From positions 1-64,000 of the forward strand of contig NZ_FNZE01000012.1 of the NCBI RefSeq assembly GCF_900109175.1: DNA of 64,000 bases, read 5' to 3'. This DNA comes from Pseudomonas linyingensis. GTDB lineage: Bacteria; Pseudomonadota; Gammaproteobacteria; Pseudomonadales; Pseudomonadaceae. Each line of letters starts with the position of its first letter. The first letter of the stretch is position 1. The position numbers were made by a program, and so were the translations under genes. Positions 1 to 8,302 of this stretch are shown here, piece by piece. The notes under the pieces were generated by a model. It had not been told where the DNA came from, searched no databases, and was given only the letters and a program-made list of their open reading frames with translations.

Positions 1-437
1 TGATGGGCCCGGGCATCACCAACGCCGACGTGCTGGCCGCCACCGAGTGCGTGATCCCCTGCTTCGAGGTGGTCGACTCGCGCATCCAGGACTGGAAGAT
101 CAAGATCCAGGATACCGTCGCCGACAACGCCTCCTGCGGCCTGTTCATCCTCGGCGACCAGGCCGTGTCCCCGCGCCAGGTCGACCTGGTCACCTGCGGC
201 ATGGTGGTGGAGAAGAACGGCCAGCAGATCAGCACCGGCGCCGGCGCCGCCGCGCTGGGCTCGCCGGTCAACTGCGTGGCCTGGCTGGCCAACACCCTCG
301 GCCACTTCGGCATCGGCCTGAAGGCCGGCGAAGTGATCCTCTCCGGCTCGCTGGTACCGCTGGAGCCGGTCAAGGCCGGCGACTTCATGCGCGTCGACAT
401 CGGCGGCATCGGCAGCGCCAGCGTGCGCTTCGTCTGA
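1..437 (+). CDS. dmpE: 2-oxopent-4-enoate hydratase, 3' part
   Basis: This is the C-terminal 145 or so residues of a roughly 260-residue hydratase; the start lies before the window. The enzyme adds water to 2-hydroxypenta-2,4-dienoate to give 4-hydroxy-2-oxovalerate in the catechol meta-cleavage pathway. It belongs to the hydratase/decarboxylase family, and its VADNAS segment and GSASVRFV end closely parallel the decarboxylase encoded at 2426-3220. The assignment as hydratase rather than decarboxylase rests on its place directly before the aldehyde dehydrogenase and aldolase genes, as in dmp and xyl operons. The stop is 14 bases before the next start. Confident on family, slightly less on the exact substrate. 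Confidence 0.88.
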   Translation, partial: MGPGITNADVLAATECVIPCFEVVDSRIQDWKIKIQDTVADNASCGLFILGDQAVSPRQVDLVTCGMVVEKNGQQISTGAGAAALGSPVNCVAWLANTLGHFGIGLKAGEVILSGSLVPLEPVKAGDFMRVDIGGIGSASVRFV

Positions 438-451
438 TCGGGAGCCTGAAC

Positions 452-1375
452 ATGAGCAAGAAACTGAAAGCCGCGATCATTGGTCCGGGCAATATCGGCA
501 CCGACCTCGTGATGAAGATGCTGCGCTCCGAGTGGATCGAGCCGGTGTGGATGGTCGGCATCGACCCCGAGTCCGACGGCCTCAAGCGCGCCCGCGAGTT
601 CGGCCTGAAGACCACCTGCGAGGGCGTCGACGGCCTGCTGCCGCACGTCATCGCCGACGACATCCGCGTCGCCTTCGACGCCACCAGCGCCTACGCCCAC
701 GCCGAGAACAGCCGCAAGCTCAACGAGCTGGGCGTGCTGATGATCGACCTGACCCCGGCCGCCATCGGCCCGTTCTGCGTGCCGCCGGTGAACCTCAAGG
801 AGCACGTCGGCAAGCTGGAGATGAACGTCAACATGGTCACCTGCGGCGGCCAGGCGACCATCCCGATGGTCGCCGCGGTGTCCCGCGTGCAGCCGGTGGC
901 CTACGGCGAGATCGTCGCCACCGTGTCCTCGCGTTCGGTCGGCCCGGGCACCCGCAAGAACATCGACGAGTTCACCCGCACCACCGCCGGCGCCATCGAG
1001 AAGGTCGGCGGGGCTAAGGAAGGCAAGGCGATCATCATCATCAACCCGGCCGAGCCGCCGCTGATGATGCGCGACACCATCCACTGCCTGACCGAGAGCG
1101 AGCCAGACCGCGACGCCATCACCGCGTCGGTGCACGCCATGCTCGCCGAGGTGCAGAAGTACGTGCCGGGCTACCGCCTGAAGAACGGTCCGGTGTTCGA
1201 TGGCAACCGCGTGTCGATCTTCATGGAGGTCGAGGGGCTGGGCGACTACCTGCCCAAGTACGCCGGCAACCTGGACATCATGACCGCCGCCGGCCTGCGC
1301 ACCGCCGAGATGTTCGCCGAGGAAATCGCCGCCGGCACCATCCAACTGCCGAGCCGCGAAGCTGCACTGGCCTGA
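452..1375 (+). CDS. dmpF: Acetaldehyde dehydrogenase (acylating)
   Basis: The 307-residue protein converts acetaldehyde, NAD and CoA to acetyl-CoA and forms a channelling complex with the aldolase encoded next (DmpFG type). The N-terminus has the NAD-binding glycine motif GPGNIG (residues 11-16), and the catalytic cysteine is Cys131 in NMVTCGGQ. The start is the ATG preceded by GGGAG at a normal distance; an open frame continues upstream but only in the wrong frame of the hydratase gene. It lies 14 bases after dmpE and 13 bases before dmpG, so the genes are surely cotranscribed. Length matches the family. It could equally be named xylQ or mhpF-like. Confidence 0.95.
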   Translation: MSKKLKAAIIGPGNIGTDLVMKMLRSEWIEPVWMVGIDPESDGLKRAREFGLKTTCEGVDGLLPHVIADDIRVAFDATSAYAHAENSRKLNELGVLMIDLTPAAIGPFCVPPVNLKEHVGKLEMNVNMVTCGGQATIPMVAAVSRVQPVAYGEIVATVSSRSVGPGTRKNIDEFTRTTAGAIEKVGGAKEGKAIIIINPAEPPLMMRDTIHCLTESEPDRDAITASVHAMLAEVQKYVPGYRLKNGPVFDGNRVSIFMEVEGLGDYLPKYAGNLDIMTAAGLRTAEMFAEEIAAGTIQLPSREAALA

Positions 1376-1388
1376 GGGGAATAGCACG

Positions 1389-2429
1389 ATGAATCTGCAA
1401 GGCAAGCAAGTCACCCTGCACGACATGAGCCTGCGCGACGGCATGCACGCCAAGCGCCACCAGATCAGCCTCGAGCAGATGGTCGCCGTGGCCAAGGGCC
1501 TGGACGCCGCCGGCATGCCACTGATCGAGATCACCCACGGCGACGGCCTGGGCGGGCGCTCGATCAACTACGGCTTCCCGGCGCACAGCGACGAGGAGTA
1601 CCTGAGCACGGTGATCCCGCAGCTCAAGCAGGCCAAGGTGTCCGCCCTGCTGCTGCCGGGCATCGGCACGGTCGACCACCTGCGCATGGCGGTGGACTGC
1701 GGCGTGTCGACCATCCGCGTGGCCACCCACTGCACCGAGGCCGACGTCTCCGAGCAGCACATCGGCATGGCCGCCAAGATGGGCGTCGACACCGTCGGCT
1801 TCCTGATGATGGCCCACATGGCCAGCCCGGAGAAGGTGCTGGAGCAGGCCCGCCTGATGGAAAGCTACGGCGCCAACTGCATCTACTGCACCGACTCGGC
1901 CGGCTTCATGCTGCCCGACGAGGTCAACGAGAAGATCGGCCTGCTGCGCGCCGAGCTGAACCCGGCCACCCAGGTCGGCTTCCACGGCCACCACAACATG
2001 GGCATGGCCATCGCCAACTCGCTGGCCGCCATCGAGGCCGGTGCAGTGCGTATCGACGGCTCGGTAGCGGGCCTCGGTGCCGGTGCAGGCAACACCCCGC
2101 TGGAAGTGCTCTGCGCGGTGCTCGCGCGCATGGGCGCCGAGACCGGCATCGACCTGTACAAGATCATGGACGTCGCCGAGGACCTGGTGGTGCCGCTGAT
2201 GGACCAGCCGATCCGCGTCGACCGCGATGCCCTGACCCTAGGCTACGCCGGCGTGTACAGCTCGTTCCTGCTGTTCGCCCAGCGCGCCGAGAAGAAGTAC
2301 GGCGTTCCGGCCCGTGACATCCTCGTAGAGCTTGGCCGCCGCGGTACCGTCGGTGGCCAGGAAGACATGATCGAAGACCTGGCCCTCGACATGGCCAAGG
2401 CTCGCCAGAACCTGAAGGTGACTGCATGA
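1389..2429 (+). CDS. dmpG: 4-hydroxy-2-oxovalerate aldolase
   Basis: The 346-residue class II aldolase cleaves 4-hydroxy-2-oxovalerate to pyruvate and acetaldehyde and hands the acetaldehyde to the dehydrogenase encoded just upstream. The HMGL-like TIM barrel begins with the LRDGMH motif, giving the expected Arg16, Asp17 and His20, and the metal-binding HxH is in GFHGHHN near residue 200. The C-terminal communication domain is present, so length is normal. An A-rich GGGGAA precedes the ATG. Its last four bases (ATGA) overlap the start of the next gene. Confidence 0.95.
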   Translation: MNLQGKQVTLHDMSLRDGMHAKRHQISLEQMVAVAKGLDAAGMPLIEITHGDGLGGRSINYGFPAHSDEEYLSTVIPQLKQAKVSALLLPGIGTVDHLRMAVDCGVSTIRVATHCTEADVSEQHIGMAAKMGVDTVGFLMMAHMASPEKVLEQARLMESYGANCIYCTDSAGFMLPDEVNEKIGLLRAELNPATQVGFHGHHNMGMAIANSLAAIEAGAVRIDGSVAGLGAGAGNTPLEVLCAVLARMGAETGIDLYKIMDVAEDLVVPLMDQPIRVDRDALTLGYAGVYSSFLLFAQRAEKKYGVPARDILVELGRRGTVGGQEDMIEDLALDMAKARQNLKVTA

Positions 2430-3220
2430 AACGTACCCTGACCCGCGAACAGGTGCTGGCCCTGGCCGAGCACGTCGAAGGCGCCGAGCTGAATGTCCAC
2501 GACATTCCGAAGATCACCAACGACTACCCGGCGATGACCTTCGCCGACGCCTACGACATCCAGTGGGAAATCCGTCGCCGCAAGGAGGCCCGCGGCAACA
2601 AGACCGTCGGCCTGAAGATGGGCCTGACCTCCTGGGCGAAGATGGCGCAGATGGGCGTGGAGACGCCGATCTACGGCTTCCTCGCCGACTACTTCAGCGT
2701 GCCGGACGGCGGCGTGGTGGACTGCTCCAAGCTGATCCACCCGAAGATCGAGGCGGAAATCTCGGTGGTCACCAAGGCCCCGCTGCACGGCCCGGGCTGC
2801 CACATCGGCGACGTGATCGCGGCGATCGACTACGTGATCCCCACCGTCGAGGTGATCGACTCGCGCTACGAGAACTTCAAGTTCGACCTGATCAGCGTGG
2901 TGGCCGACAACGCCTCCTCGACCCGCTACATCACCGGCGGCCAGATGGCCAACCTCGAGGACGTCGACCTGCGCACCCTCGGCGTGGTGATGGAAAAGAA
3001 CGGCGAAGTGGTGGAAGTCGGCGCCGGCGCCGCGGTGCTCGGTCACCCGCTGTCCAGCGTGGCCATGCTGGCCAACCTGCTGGCCGAGCGCGGCGAGCAC
3101 ATCCCGGCCGGCACCTTCATCATGACCGGTGGCATCACCGCCGCTGTGTCGGTGGCGCCGGGCGACAACGTCACCGTGCGCTACCAGGGCCTGGGCAGCG
3201 TGTCGGCCCGCTTCGTCTGA
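2426..3220 (+). CDS. dmpH: 4-oxalocrotonate decarboxylase
   Basis: The 264-residue enzyme decarboxylates the keto form of 4-oxalocrotonate to 2-hydroxypenta-2,4-dienoate, the substrate of the hydratase encoded at the window start, with which it forms a complex in characterised pathways. It is full length for the hydratase/decarboxylase family and is a clear paralogue of the dmpE product (shared VIDSR, VADNAS and GAGAAVLG regions). The ATG overlaps the dmpG stop by four bases, indicating translational coupling. A strong intrinsic terminator follows its stop by 12 bases. Confidence 0.93.
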   Translation: MKRTLTREQVLALAEHVEGAELNVHDIPKITNDYPAMTFADAYDIQWEIRRRKEARGNKTVGLKMGLTSWAKMAQMGVETPIYGFLADYFSVPDGGVVDCSKLIHPKIEAEISVVTKAPLHGPGCHIGDVIAAIDYVIPTVEVIDSRYENFKFDLISVVADNASSTRYITGGQMANLEDVDLRTLGVVMEKNGEVVEVGAGAAVLGHPLSSVAMLANLLAERGEHIPAGTFIMTGGITAAVSVAPGDNVTVRYQGLGSVSARFV

Positions 3221-3232
3221 GTCACCCCTTTT

Positions 3233-3259
3233 GCCCCGGCCATCGGCCGGGGCCTTTTT
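3233..3259 (+). terminator. Intrinsic terminator inside the dmp operon
   Basis: A 9-bp GC-only stem (3233-3241 pairing with 3245-3253, three-base loop) is followed by five T residues at 3255-3259. It sits between dmpH and dmpI, only 17 bases before the dmpI start codon, so a fraction of transcripts should end here and the tautomerase be made at a lower level, or from readthrough only. Confidence 0.8.
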
Positions 3260-3275
3260 AGCGAGGAACCTGCAC

Positions 3276-3467
3276 ATGCCGATTGCCCATGTCCACATCA
3301 TGGAAGGCCGCAGCGACGAGCAGAAGGAAGCGATGATCCGCGAGGTCAGCGAGGCGCTGGCGCGCACCCTCGACTCGCCGCTCGACCGCGTGCGGGTGCT
3401 GATCACCGAGCTGCCGAAGGACCACTGGGGCATCGGCGGCGAGCCGGCCAGCAAGGTCAGGAAGTAG
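3276..3467 (+). CDS. dmpI: 4-oxalocrotonate tautomerase
   Basis: The 63-residue protein (62 after Met removal) isomerises the enol form of 2-hydroxymuconate to 4-oxalocrotonate, the substrate of the decarboxylase encoded upstream. The sequence starts [12 protein letters not shown]: the proline exposed after Met removal is the catalytic base, and Arg12 of the ORF and the later RVRVLI strand fit the family. The chosen ATG is preceded by GAGGAA seven bases upstream; longer upstream reading would remove the essential N-terminal proline. It is the last gene of the operon and is followed by a bidirectional terminator. Confidence 0.94.
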   Translation: MPIAHVHIMEGRSDEQKEAMIREVSEALARTLDSPLDRVRVLITELPKDHWGIGGEPASKVRK

Positions 3468-3492
3468 CGACAGCAGCCCCGACCGCAGCATG

Positions 3493-3526
3493 ACACGAAA
3501 GCCCGGCTTGCCGGGCTTTCGTGTTT
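3493..3526. terminator. Bidirectional terminator after the meta-cleavage operon
   Basis: A 14-bp stem (3493-3506 with 3511-3524, loop CTTG) with A residues on the left arm and T residues on the right arm. It lies between the convergent ends of dmpI and the small gene at 3561-3821 and can serve both strands. Confidence 0.85.
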
Positions 3527-3536
3527 CTGGCGGGAG

Positions 3537-3552
3537 TGTTCCACGTGGAACA
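3537..3552. promoter_or_regulatory. parS centromere-like site (ParB binding)
   Basis: The sequence TGTTCCACGTGGAACA is a perfect 16-bp palindrome, extended to 18 bp by flanking G and C. It equals the chromosomal parS consensus used by ParB in Pseudomonas. Chromosomal parS sites cluster near oriC, which agrees with the gene order further right. No other copy was seen in the window. It lies in the intergenic gap between convergent genes. Confidence 0.9.
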
Positions 3553-3560
3553 CCTGTGCC

Positions 3561-3821
3561 CTAGAAGTAGCGCAGTACCAGATAGCCAATGGCGACGATG
3601 CAGACGAGGATGCCCGGTACCGCGATCAGGGTGATCGTGCGCTGGCGCTGCAGGGCCAGTCTCTGCAGGCCGATGGATTCCTCCACCTTGTCCCGCGAGC
3701 GGGCGACCTGCTGCTCCGCCAGCGTACGCTGGGCGGCCAGCTGGGCGAGGATCTCGCGCTGGGTGTCGCGGATCTCGCGCAGCACGTTGAGGGATTCGTG
3801 GCGGTACTGCTCGTCGCTCAT
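3561..3821 (-). CDS. Small coiled-coil membrane protein, unknown
   Basis: The 86-residue product is not recognised. Residues 5-60 are charged and heptad-like (many Q, E, R and L), consistent with a coiled coil, and residues 63-83 form one hydrophobic C-terminal segment (tail-anchor topology). It begins 29 bases after the stop of the MreB-like gene, on the same strand, so cotranscription with the two genes before it is likely. The frame shows normal high-GC codon use. A role at the membrane is inferred from topology only. Confidence 0.6.
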   Translation of the reverse strand: MSDEQYRHESLNVLREIRDTQREILAQLAAQRTLAEQQVARSRDKVEESIGLQRLALQRQRTITLIAVPGILVCIVAIGYLVLRYF

Positions 3822-3850
3822 CTGCGCGATCCTTGCGGCTCTGCGCCGGC

Positions 3851-4354
3851 TCAGTGGGGTTCGGGATAGAGCAATGTGCCACGTTCGGCGGGAAAGCGCT
3901 GGGTCTGCAGATCGGTCCGGCTCAGCTCCGCCCCGCTCCAGATGAACACCTGGCGCGCGCCGGCGCCGCGCAGCAGCTCGGCAAAGCCGCGGATCTCCAG
4001 CTGGGTCAGGCCGCCCTCGAGCAGCGCCTGCGGATGCAGGATCACCGTCGGCGCCCGCTGCAGCAGCGAGGCTGGCAGGATCTTCCTGAGCAGCAGCTGC
4101 AGGGTCTTCTCCGCCACGCCGAAGTCCGCCAGCAGGGTGCGCGGATGCTCGAAGCCGTTGGCCAGCTCGATCCCCTCCTGCCCGCGCAGGGCCAGGGCCT
4201 CGCTGCCGGCCGCCAGCGGCACCCGCCTGCCCTTGTCGTGGCGCAGGGCCAGCAGCGGCGCTTCGGCGAAGGTCCGGCCGGACTCCACATGCAGGGCGTG
4301 CAGCTGGTCAGGCTGCAGGCGGAGGTAGAGGGTGTTGTGGAACAGCTTGTTCAT
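3851..4354 (-). CDS. Half-size MreB-like protein
   Basis: The 167-residue product resembles the N-terminal half of MreB. The first 40 residues follow the MreB opening (short amphipathic start, then a beta hairpin and a PLLAL segment), and residues 105-145 (PTVILHP through GARQVFIWSG) match the region in which MreB reads VCVP...GAREV. The phosphate-binding loops of a complete actin fold are not evident, and the second half is missing, so it probably neither hydrolyses ATP nor polymerises like MreB. The start is the ATG at 4354 with GGAAG upstream; a longer frame extends through the neighbouring gene in another frame. It is the middle gene of a three-gene minus-strand group. Family assignment is by eye. 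Confidence 0.6.
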   Translation of the reverse strand: MNKLFHNTLYLRLQPDQLHALHVESGRTFAEAPLLALRHDKGRRVPLAAGSEALALRGQEGIELANGFEHPRTLLADFGVAEKTLQLLLRKILPASLLQRAPTVILHPQALLEGGLTQLEIRGFAELLRGAGARQVFIWSGAELSRTDLQTQRFPAERGTLLYPEPH

Positions 4355-4431
4355 CTGGAGGCTTCCATTGCCTTGGTGGGTGGATGGTCGGAGCGGGCTG
4401 TCGAGCTCGATGCGTAGCGGGACTGTCTGCT

Positions 4432-4794
4432 CTAGCGCAGCAGCTGGCGCGCCTGCGCCAGCAACTGGTCGTTGTCCGGATGCACCGTGATGGCGTTGTT
4501 GAGGTCGACCACCGGCAGGGTGTAGCGCCTGACCTCGAGGCCGGCATTCTGCATGCGTCGGTGCAGCAGGTCGGCCACCGCCGGCTCGTCCACCGAGTGG
4601 TACTGGTAGCGGATGCCGGCCTGCTGGAGCTGACGCAGGGTGGCCTGGGTGTAACCGCAGCTGTCGCGGCCGTAGACGGCCAGATAGGGCTCGGCGTGCA
4701 GCGGCGCGTTGCTCTCTTGGGGGACGCGGGAGAAGTGCTGCCAGGCCTGGTAGCCGCCGCCACACAGGGCGAGCAGGAGGATGAGGTTGCGCAT
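4432..4794 (-). CDS. Glutaredoxin-like protein with N-terminal membrane segment
   Basis: The 120-residue product has a hydrophobic N-terminus (residues 3-15, signal anchor or signal peptide) followed by a thioredoxin-fold domain. The active site is CGYT, where classical glutaredoxins have CPYC, leaving only one active-site cysteine (about residue 46). The later LPVVDLN segment supplies the cis-proline typical of glutaredoxins. This predicts a monothiol, membrane-facing or periplasmic protein. The start at 4794 was chosen because it gives the hydrophobic N-terminus; a longer frame upstream is low-complexity and overlaps the intergenic gap. It leads the group that continues with the MreB-like gene. 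Confidence 0.7.
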   Translation of the reverse strand: MRNLILLLALCGGGYQAWQHFSRVPQESNAPLHAEPYLAVYGRDSCGYTQATLRQLQQAGIRYQYHSVDEPAVADLLHRRMQNAGLEVRRYTLPVVDLNNAITVHPDNDQLLAQARQLLR

Positions 4795-4849
4795 GGACAA
4801 GTCCGTTTGTCGAAAGCGGGCGGGCACTCTAGCAGGTCCATCCGGCTTG

Positions 4850-4873
4850 ACGGAGTGAACTGTCTCACTCCGT
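4850..4873. terminator. Terminator-like hairpin after the bufferin operon
   Basis: A perfect 9-bp stem (4850-4858 with 4865-4873) with a six-base loop, about 100 bases beyond the DoxX gene stop. No T tract follows on either strand, so intrinsic termination is uncertain. The rest of the 178-base gap shows nothing recognisable. Confidence 0.4.
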
Positions 4874-4972
4874 TGTGCCGCCCGCCCGCCCGGACGTCGG
4901 CGGACGGCTTCACGGACGCCCGCGGCTGGCCGGCCAACCCTGTCCTGGATCAGCGGCTGTTCGTCGCGGTGG

Positions 4973-5482
4973 TCAACTGGCGGCTGCTCGGCGGCCACCA
5001 TAGCGTCGCGCGATCAGCCGGTCGAGCGAGAGGACACCCGCTCCGCGGGCGATCAGCAGCAAAAGGCAGGTGGCCCATACGCCGTGGGTCGGATAGGCGC
5101 CGGGATAGACGAAGATCTGGATCACCACGGTCATGCCGAGCAGGGCCAGGGCGGAAAAGCGCGTCGCCAGGCCGAGCAGCAGCAGGACGGGAAACACATG
5201 TTCGGCCACGGTCGCCATCAGGGCGGCCAGCTCCGGCGGCAGCAACGGCACCTGGTATTCCTCGGCGAACAGCGGCACGGTCGAGGCGGCCAGCCGCGGC
5301 AGGCCGAGCTGGAAGGTGCCGGTCACCAGGTCGATGGCCAGACCCTCGACCTTGGTCTGCCCGGACCTCCAGAACACCGCGGCGATGGAGAAGCGGGCCA
5401 GCAGGGCGATCAGGTCATAGGGCAGGCGTTGGCAGCGTTCGACGGCGCCGGCGATCAGGCGCACGGGCAGCGAGCGGTTCAT
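4973..5482 (-). CDS. DoxX family membrane protein
   Basis: The 169-residue product has four hydrophobic segments and the DoxX signature (ARFSIAAVFWRSGQTK near residue 30, then FPVLLLLGLATRFSALALLG). DoxX proteins are small inner-membrane proteins of redox function not well defined. Here it is the last gene of the bufferin (gig) operon, where a DoxX protein is a frequent partner; in the gold-induced gig operon this is GigD. The ATG overlaps the stop of the DUF2063 gene by four bases. Confidence 0.88.
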   Translation of the reverse strand: MNRSLPVRLIAGAVERCQRLPYDLIALLARFSIAAVFWRSGQTKVEGLAIDLVTGTFQLGLPRLAASTVPLFAEEYQVPLLPPELAALMATVAEHVFPVLLLLGLATRFSALALLGMTVVIQIFVYPGAYPTHGVWATCLLLLIARGAGVLSLDRLIARRYGGRRAAAS

Positions 5483-6258
5483 GCGCAGGGTCCTCCGTGG
5501 TCGAGGCTGAACTGGCTGATGGCCCCGGCGCGGAGCAGTTGCGCCAGCGGCGCCGCAATGTCCAGATCGGGATGCCGGGACGCGGCCTCCCCTGCCGCCT
5601 GCCCGAGGCTGACGCCCTCCTGCAGGCGGGCGACGAACAGCACCTCGCCCGGCATGAGGCCGATCACCTCGACTTCCAGTCCGTGGCGCAGCACCAGGGC
5701 GTTTTCCGCGCGGCCGGGGTCGATCTGGGCGATGTCCAGCGCGCCCTGGTGGGCCGCCCACAGCGAGACGACGGCGAAGGGCGAGCGCAGCAGCGCCAGT
5801 GCGGGCTGCAGGACCAGACGCAGCCCGGACAGGCGCTCGGGATCGCCGAGCAGGGCGGCGAGCGCCGCACTGTCGGCAACCGGGGCATCCGCCGCATGGC
5901 AGGCACGTACGCGCAGCCATTCCAGGCGCGCCACGTCGGCCAGATAGGGCAGGCCGGCAGCCGGGGCGAAGTCTGCGACGAAGGCGGGAAAATCCGCCCC
6001 GTAGTGGGCCAGGATGCGCGTGCGCGGCGGCGCGGCGCGTACATGCAGGCGCGCCATGGCGCGGAAGAATTCCTCGCCGACCAGCGCCTGCACCACCGGA
6101 AAGGTGTCGCCCAGGGCGTCGACCAGCGAGACGACGACGTTGTTGCGGTAGACCGCCAGGCGCGCGGCCGGGTCGGAACCGTTCCAGGTCTTCAGCCCGC
6201 CCGGGCAGGGCCGCGTCGGATCGAGCAGCGCGGCGGCGAATTCGGCCTGCTGGCTCAT
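5479..6258 (-). CDS. bufC: DUF2063 partner protein of the MNIO enzyme (BufC/GigC type)
   Basis: The 259-residue protein has the DUF2063 N-terminal domain ([35 protein letters not shown], within residues 1-60) and a C-terminal half with an [12 protein letters not shown]-like end. DUF2063 proteins act with MNIO (DUF692) enzymes, presenting the precursor peptide for modification. The ATG overlaps the MNIO gene stop by four bases, and its own stop overlaps the DoxX start. Function in copper or gold stress is inferred from the operon. Confidence 0.9.
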   Translation of the reverse strand: MSQQAEFAAALLDPTRPCPGGLKTWNGSDPAARLAVYRNNVVVSLVDALGDTFPVVQALVGEEFFRAMARLHVRAAPPRTRILAHYGADFPAFVADFAPAAGLPYLADVARLEWLRVRACHAADAPVADSAALAALLGDPERLSGLRLVLQPALALLRSPFAVVSLWAAHQGALDIAQIDPGRAENALVLRHGLEVEVIGLMPGEVLFVARLQEGVSLGQAAGEAASRHPDLDIAAPLAQLLRAGAISQFSLDHGGPCA

Positions 6259-7160
6259 GCCGGTACCTCCTGCGCCCGGCGGGACTGGCCGGCGAGCAGC
6301 GTTTCTGCCTGTGCGGCCTCGCTCAGCAGCAGCGCCAGCGGCGGGACGTCGTTGTCGCGCTCGAGCAGGGTCGGCAGCGCTCCCGTGCGTTGCAGTGTGC
6401 GCGCATAGAGCGCCCACACGGCGTTGTCGACCGGCGCGCCGTGGCTGTCGATCAGCAGACGCGCGCCGGCGCCGTCGCGGTCCTCGGCGAAGCCGGCCAG
6501 GTGGATCTCGCCGACCGCGTCGAGCGGCAGAGCATCGAGGTAGGCGGCGGGGTCGCGGCCATGGTTGATGCAGGACACGTAGGCGTTGTTGACGTCGAGC
6601 AGCAGCCCGCAGCCGGTGCGGCGGACCACCTCGGCAATGAATTCCGCCTCGTCCAGCGTCGAGGCGGCGAACTCGACGTAGGTCGCCGGATTCTCCAGCA
6701 GCATGCGGCGCTTGAGGCGCTCCTGCACCCGGTCGACGTGCGCACAGACCCGCGCCAGGGTCGCCGTGTCGTAGGGCAGCGGCAGCAGGTCGTTGAGGAA
6801 GACGTCGCCGTGGCTGGACCAGGCCAGGTGCTCGGAGAAGGCCTGCGGCTGGTAGCGCTCGAGCAGGTCGGCCAGGCGGGCGAGGTGCTGCTCGTCGAGC
6901 GCTTGTTCGGCGCCGATCGACAGCCCGACGCCATGGATGGACAGCGGGTAGCGCTCGCGGATCTGGCCCAGGAAGTGGTGGAAGGGGCCGCCGTCGACCA
7001 GATAGTTCTCGGCATGGACTTCGAAGAAGCCGATATCGGGACGGGTCGCGAGGATCTCCCGGAAATGCTGCGGCTTGAGTCCGAGGCCGGCCCGCGCCGG
7101 CAGGCCGTCGCGGGGCGCAGGAGCGCCGTCAGCGACGGCACGCTCGAAGAGTCTGCTCAT
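6255..7160 (-). CDS. bufB: MNIO-family (DUF692) peptide-modifying oxidase, BufB/GigB type
   Basis: The 301-residue TIM-barrel protein belongs to the multinuclear non-heme iron oxidases. Metal-ligand motifs appear in order: FFEVHAENY near residue 45, HGVGLSIG near 75, SEHLAW near 108, [11 protein letters not shown] near 190, EIHLAGF near 220 and DSHG near 240. These enzymes convert cysteines of a precursor peptide into thiooxazole-type heterocycles in bufferins. The precursor gene starts 22 bases upstream on the same strand. The start codon sits after a weak GGAGCG. Family certain; the exact cysteines modified are inference. Confidence 0.93.
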   Translation of the reverse strand: MSRLFERAVADGAPAPRDGLPARAGLGLKPQHFREILATRPDIGFFEVHAENYLVDGGPFHHFLGQIRERYPLSIHGVGLSIGAEQALDEQHLARLADLLERYQPQAFSEHLAWSSHGDVFLNDLLPLPYDTATLARVCAHVDRVQERLKRRMLLENPATYVEFAASTLDEAEFIAEVVRRTGCGLLLDVNNAYVSCINHGRDPAAYLDALPLDAVGEIHLAGFAEDRDGAGARLLIDSHGAPVDNAVWALYARTLQRTGALPTLLERDNDVPPLALLLSEAAQAETLLAGQSRRAQEVPA

Positions 7161-7182
7161 GGTTGGCGCTCCTGCCGGTCGC

Positions 7183-7494
7183 TCACGAGGCCTGCTTGGT
7201 TTCCTCGAAGGCCTGCAACTGGCCGAAGCCGGTCGGCGAGGTGGGTGAGGCGGTCTTCTCGCAGGTACCGGTGGGCACGAACTTCCAGGCGTTGCCCTGG
7301 TAGTCGACCTTGGCGGTACCGGCGCAGGTAGTGCCCGGCCCGGCGGCGCAGTCGTTCTTGCCCTTGAGGGCGACGCCGAAGCACTTCTCGTTGTCCGCCG
7401 CCTGGGCAGTCAGCGGGGCGCTGGCGAGAGAAAGTGCGGCGCCCAGGGCGAGGGCAAGGCTGGCGGCCGAGACGGCGGGGATGCTGGCTTTCAT
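7183..7494 (-). CDS. bufA: Bufferin precursor, DUF2282 family (BufA/GigA type)
   Basis: The 103-residue product has an N-terminal signal sequence ending near AQA at residues 30-32 and a mature part with four cysteines (Cys38, 49, 57, 78) in the DUF2282 pattern, including GKNDCA and TTCAGT. Members of this family are exported copper-binding RiPPs after modification by the MNIO enzyme encoded next. The C-terminal tail after Cys78 (25 residues, ending ETKQAS) is longer than in many members. GGAG lies upstream of the ATG. It is first in a four-gene operon. A regulator or ECF sigma factor, sometimes found with such operons, is not adjacent here. Confidence 0.92.
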   Translation of the reverse strand: MKASIPAVSAASLALALGAALSLASAPLTAQAADNEKCFGVALKGKNDCAAGPGTTCAGTAKVDYQGNAWKFVPTGTCEKTASPTSPTGFGQLQAFEETKQAS

Positions 7495-7680
7495 GGTGGT
7501 CAGTCTCCATTGCGGATGGGAACGGACCGGGCGGAATTGCGGAGCATACCGACCGGTTCGTATTTCCGATGCGCCGGCGGCGCATTTGTTACAGCGCCCG
7601 GCGGACCACTAGAAGGCTAGCCCCACTGCGCAGGATCGGCAGGGCTTGTCTGGCTGACGACAGCAGCGTGTGTCTGCGCT

Positions 7681-8166
7681 TCAGTCGGCCAACGGCAGGC
7701 GCAGGTGGATCAGCACGATCGGCTGCTGCCTCTGGTCGAGTCGCTCCTCGAGGGCGAAGGGTGTGTAGCCGAGCCGCGAGTACAGCAGCAGGCCGGCGGC
7801 ATTGCTGTTGAAGCAGGACACCCGCATCTCGCTGGCCGCGTGGTGCTCGCTGGCCAGCCGCGCCATCTGCTGCATGAGAAAGCGCGCCACGCCCTGGCGC
7901 CGCGCCTGGGGTGCCACCGCGACGTTGCCCACGTAGCAGGCGCCCTGCTCGCGCTTGTAGATGTTGGCGAAGGCCAGCACCTGGTCGCCGCGGCAGACCA
8001 CGCTGGAGTCGCTGCGCTGGGCGATGCTGGTTGCCAGCTGATCGACGTCGAGCGGGAAGCGGGCGCGCGGGGCGAGGAAATACAGCTCTTCGGGCGTGTG
8101 GGCGAAGGTGCAGATGGCGGGAAGGTCATCGTCGCGGACCGGACGGAAACTGAGGTTGGTGTTCAT
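7681..8166 (-). CDS. GNAT-family N-acetyltransferase
   Basis: The 161-residue protein has the GNAT fold: N-terminal FRPVRDDDLPAI, the acetyl-CoA loop VAVAPQARRQGVARFLM (about residues 85-101, Q/RxxGxA type) and a terminal strand with SRLGYTPFA. It transfers an acetyl group to an unknown amine. The ATG at 8166 is preceded by CAGGAG; a longer frame upstream lacks a ribosome site. It stands alone on this strand, with the DnaA-box-rich gap in front of it. Confidence 0.85.
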   Translation of the reverse strand: MNTNLSFRPVRDDDLPAICTFAHTPEELYFLAPRARFPLDVDQLATSIAQRSDSSVVCRGDQVLAFANIYKREQGACYVGNVAVAPQARRQGVARFLMQQMARLASEHHAASEMRVSCFNSNAAGLLLYSRLGYTPFALEERLDQRQQPIVLIHLRLPLAD

Positions 8167-8200
8167 CCTGAACTCCTGTGGAAGGGCCGGCAACCGGCCC

Positions 8201-8280
8201 TGTGGACAAGTTGGCCGGTCGATTATCCACAGAAGGGCCACAGCCAGGCAATCGTCTCTTGTGGATAAGAGTTACCCACA
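8201..8280. promoter_or_regulatory. Cluster of four DnaA-box-like 9-mers
   Basis: Two perfect boxes are present: TTATCCACA at 8223-8231 and its reverse TGTGGATAA at 8260-8268. One-mismatch boxes lie at 8201-8209 (TGTGGACAA) and 8272-8280 (TTACCCACA). The cluster occupies the gap in front of the GNAT gene. There is no AT-rich unwinding region and no dnaA or dnaN gene beside it, so a regulatory or titration site is more likely than an origin. Confidence 0.6.
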
Positions 8281-8302
8281 GGTCGCCCCTCTGCCCTGCC
8301 GG

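Noticed and set aside
7563-7593. TGTAAC and CGGAAA on the minus strand as an ECF-sigma promoter for the bufferin operon
   Set aside because: The spacing of 19 bases is too long for the known 16-17-base ECF arrangement and the -10 match is poor.
8167-8302. DnaA-box cluster considered as the replication origin
   Set aside because: No AT-rich unwinding element, no dnaA, dnaN or rpmH neighbours, and the boxes fit in 80 bases.
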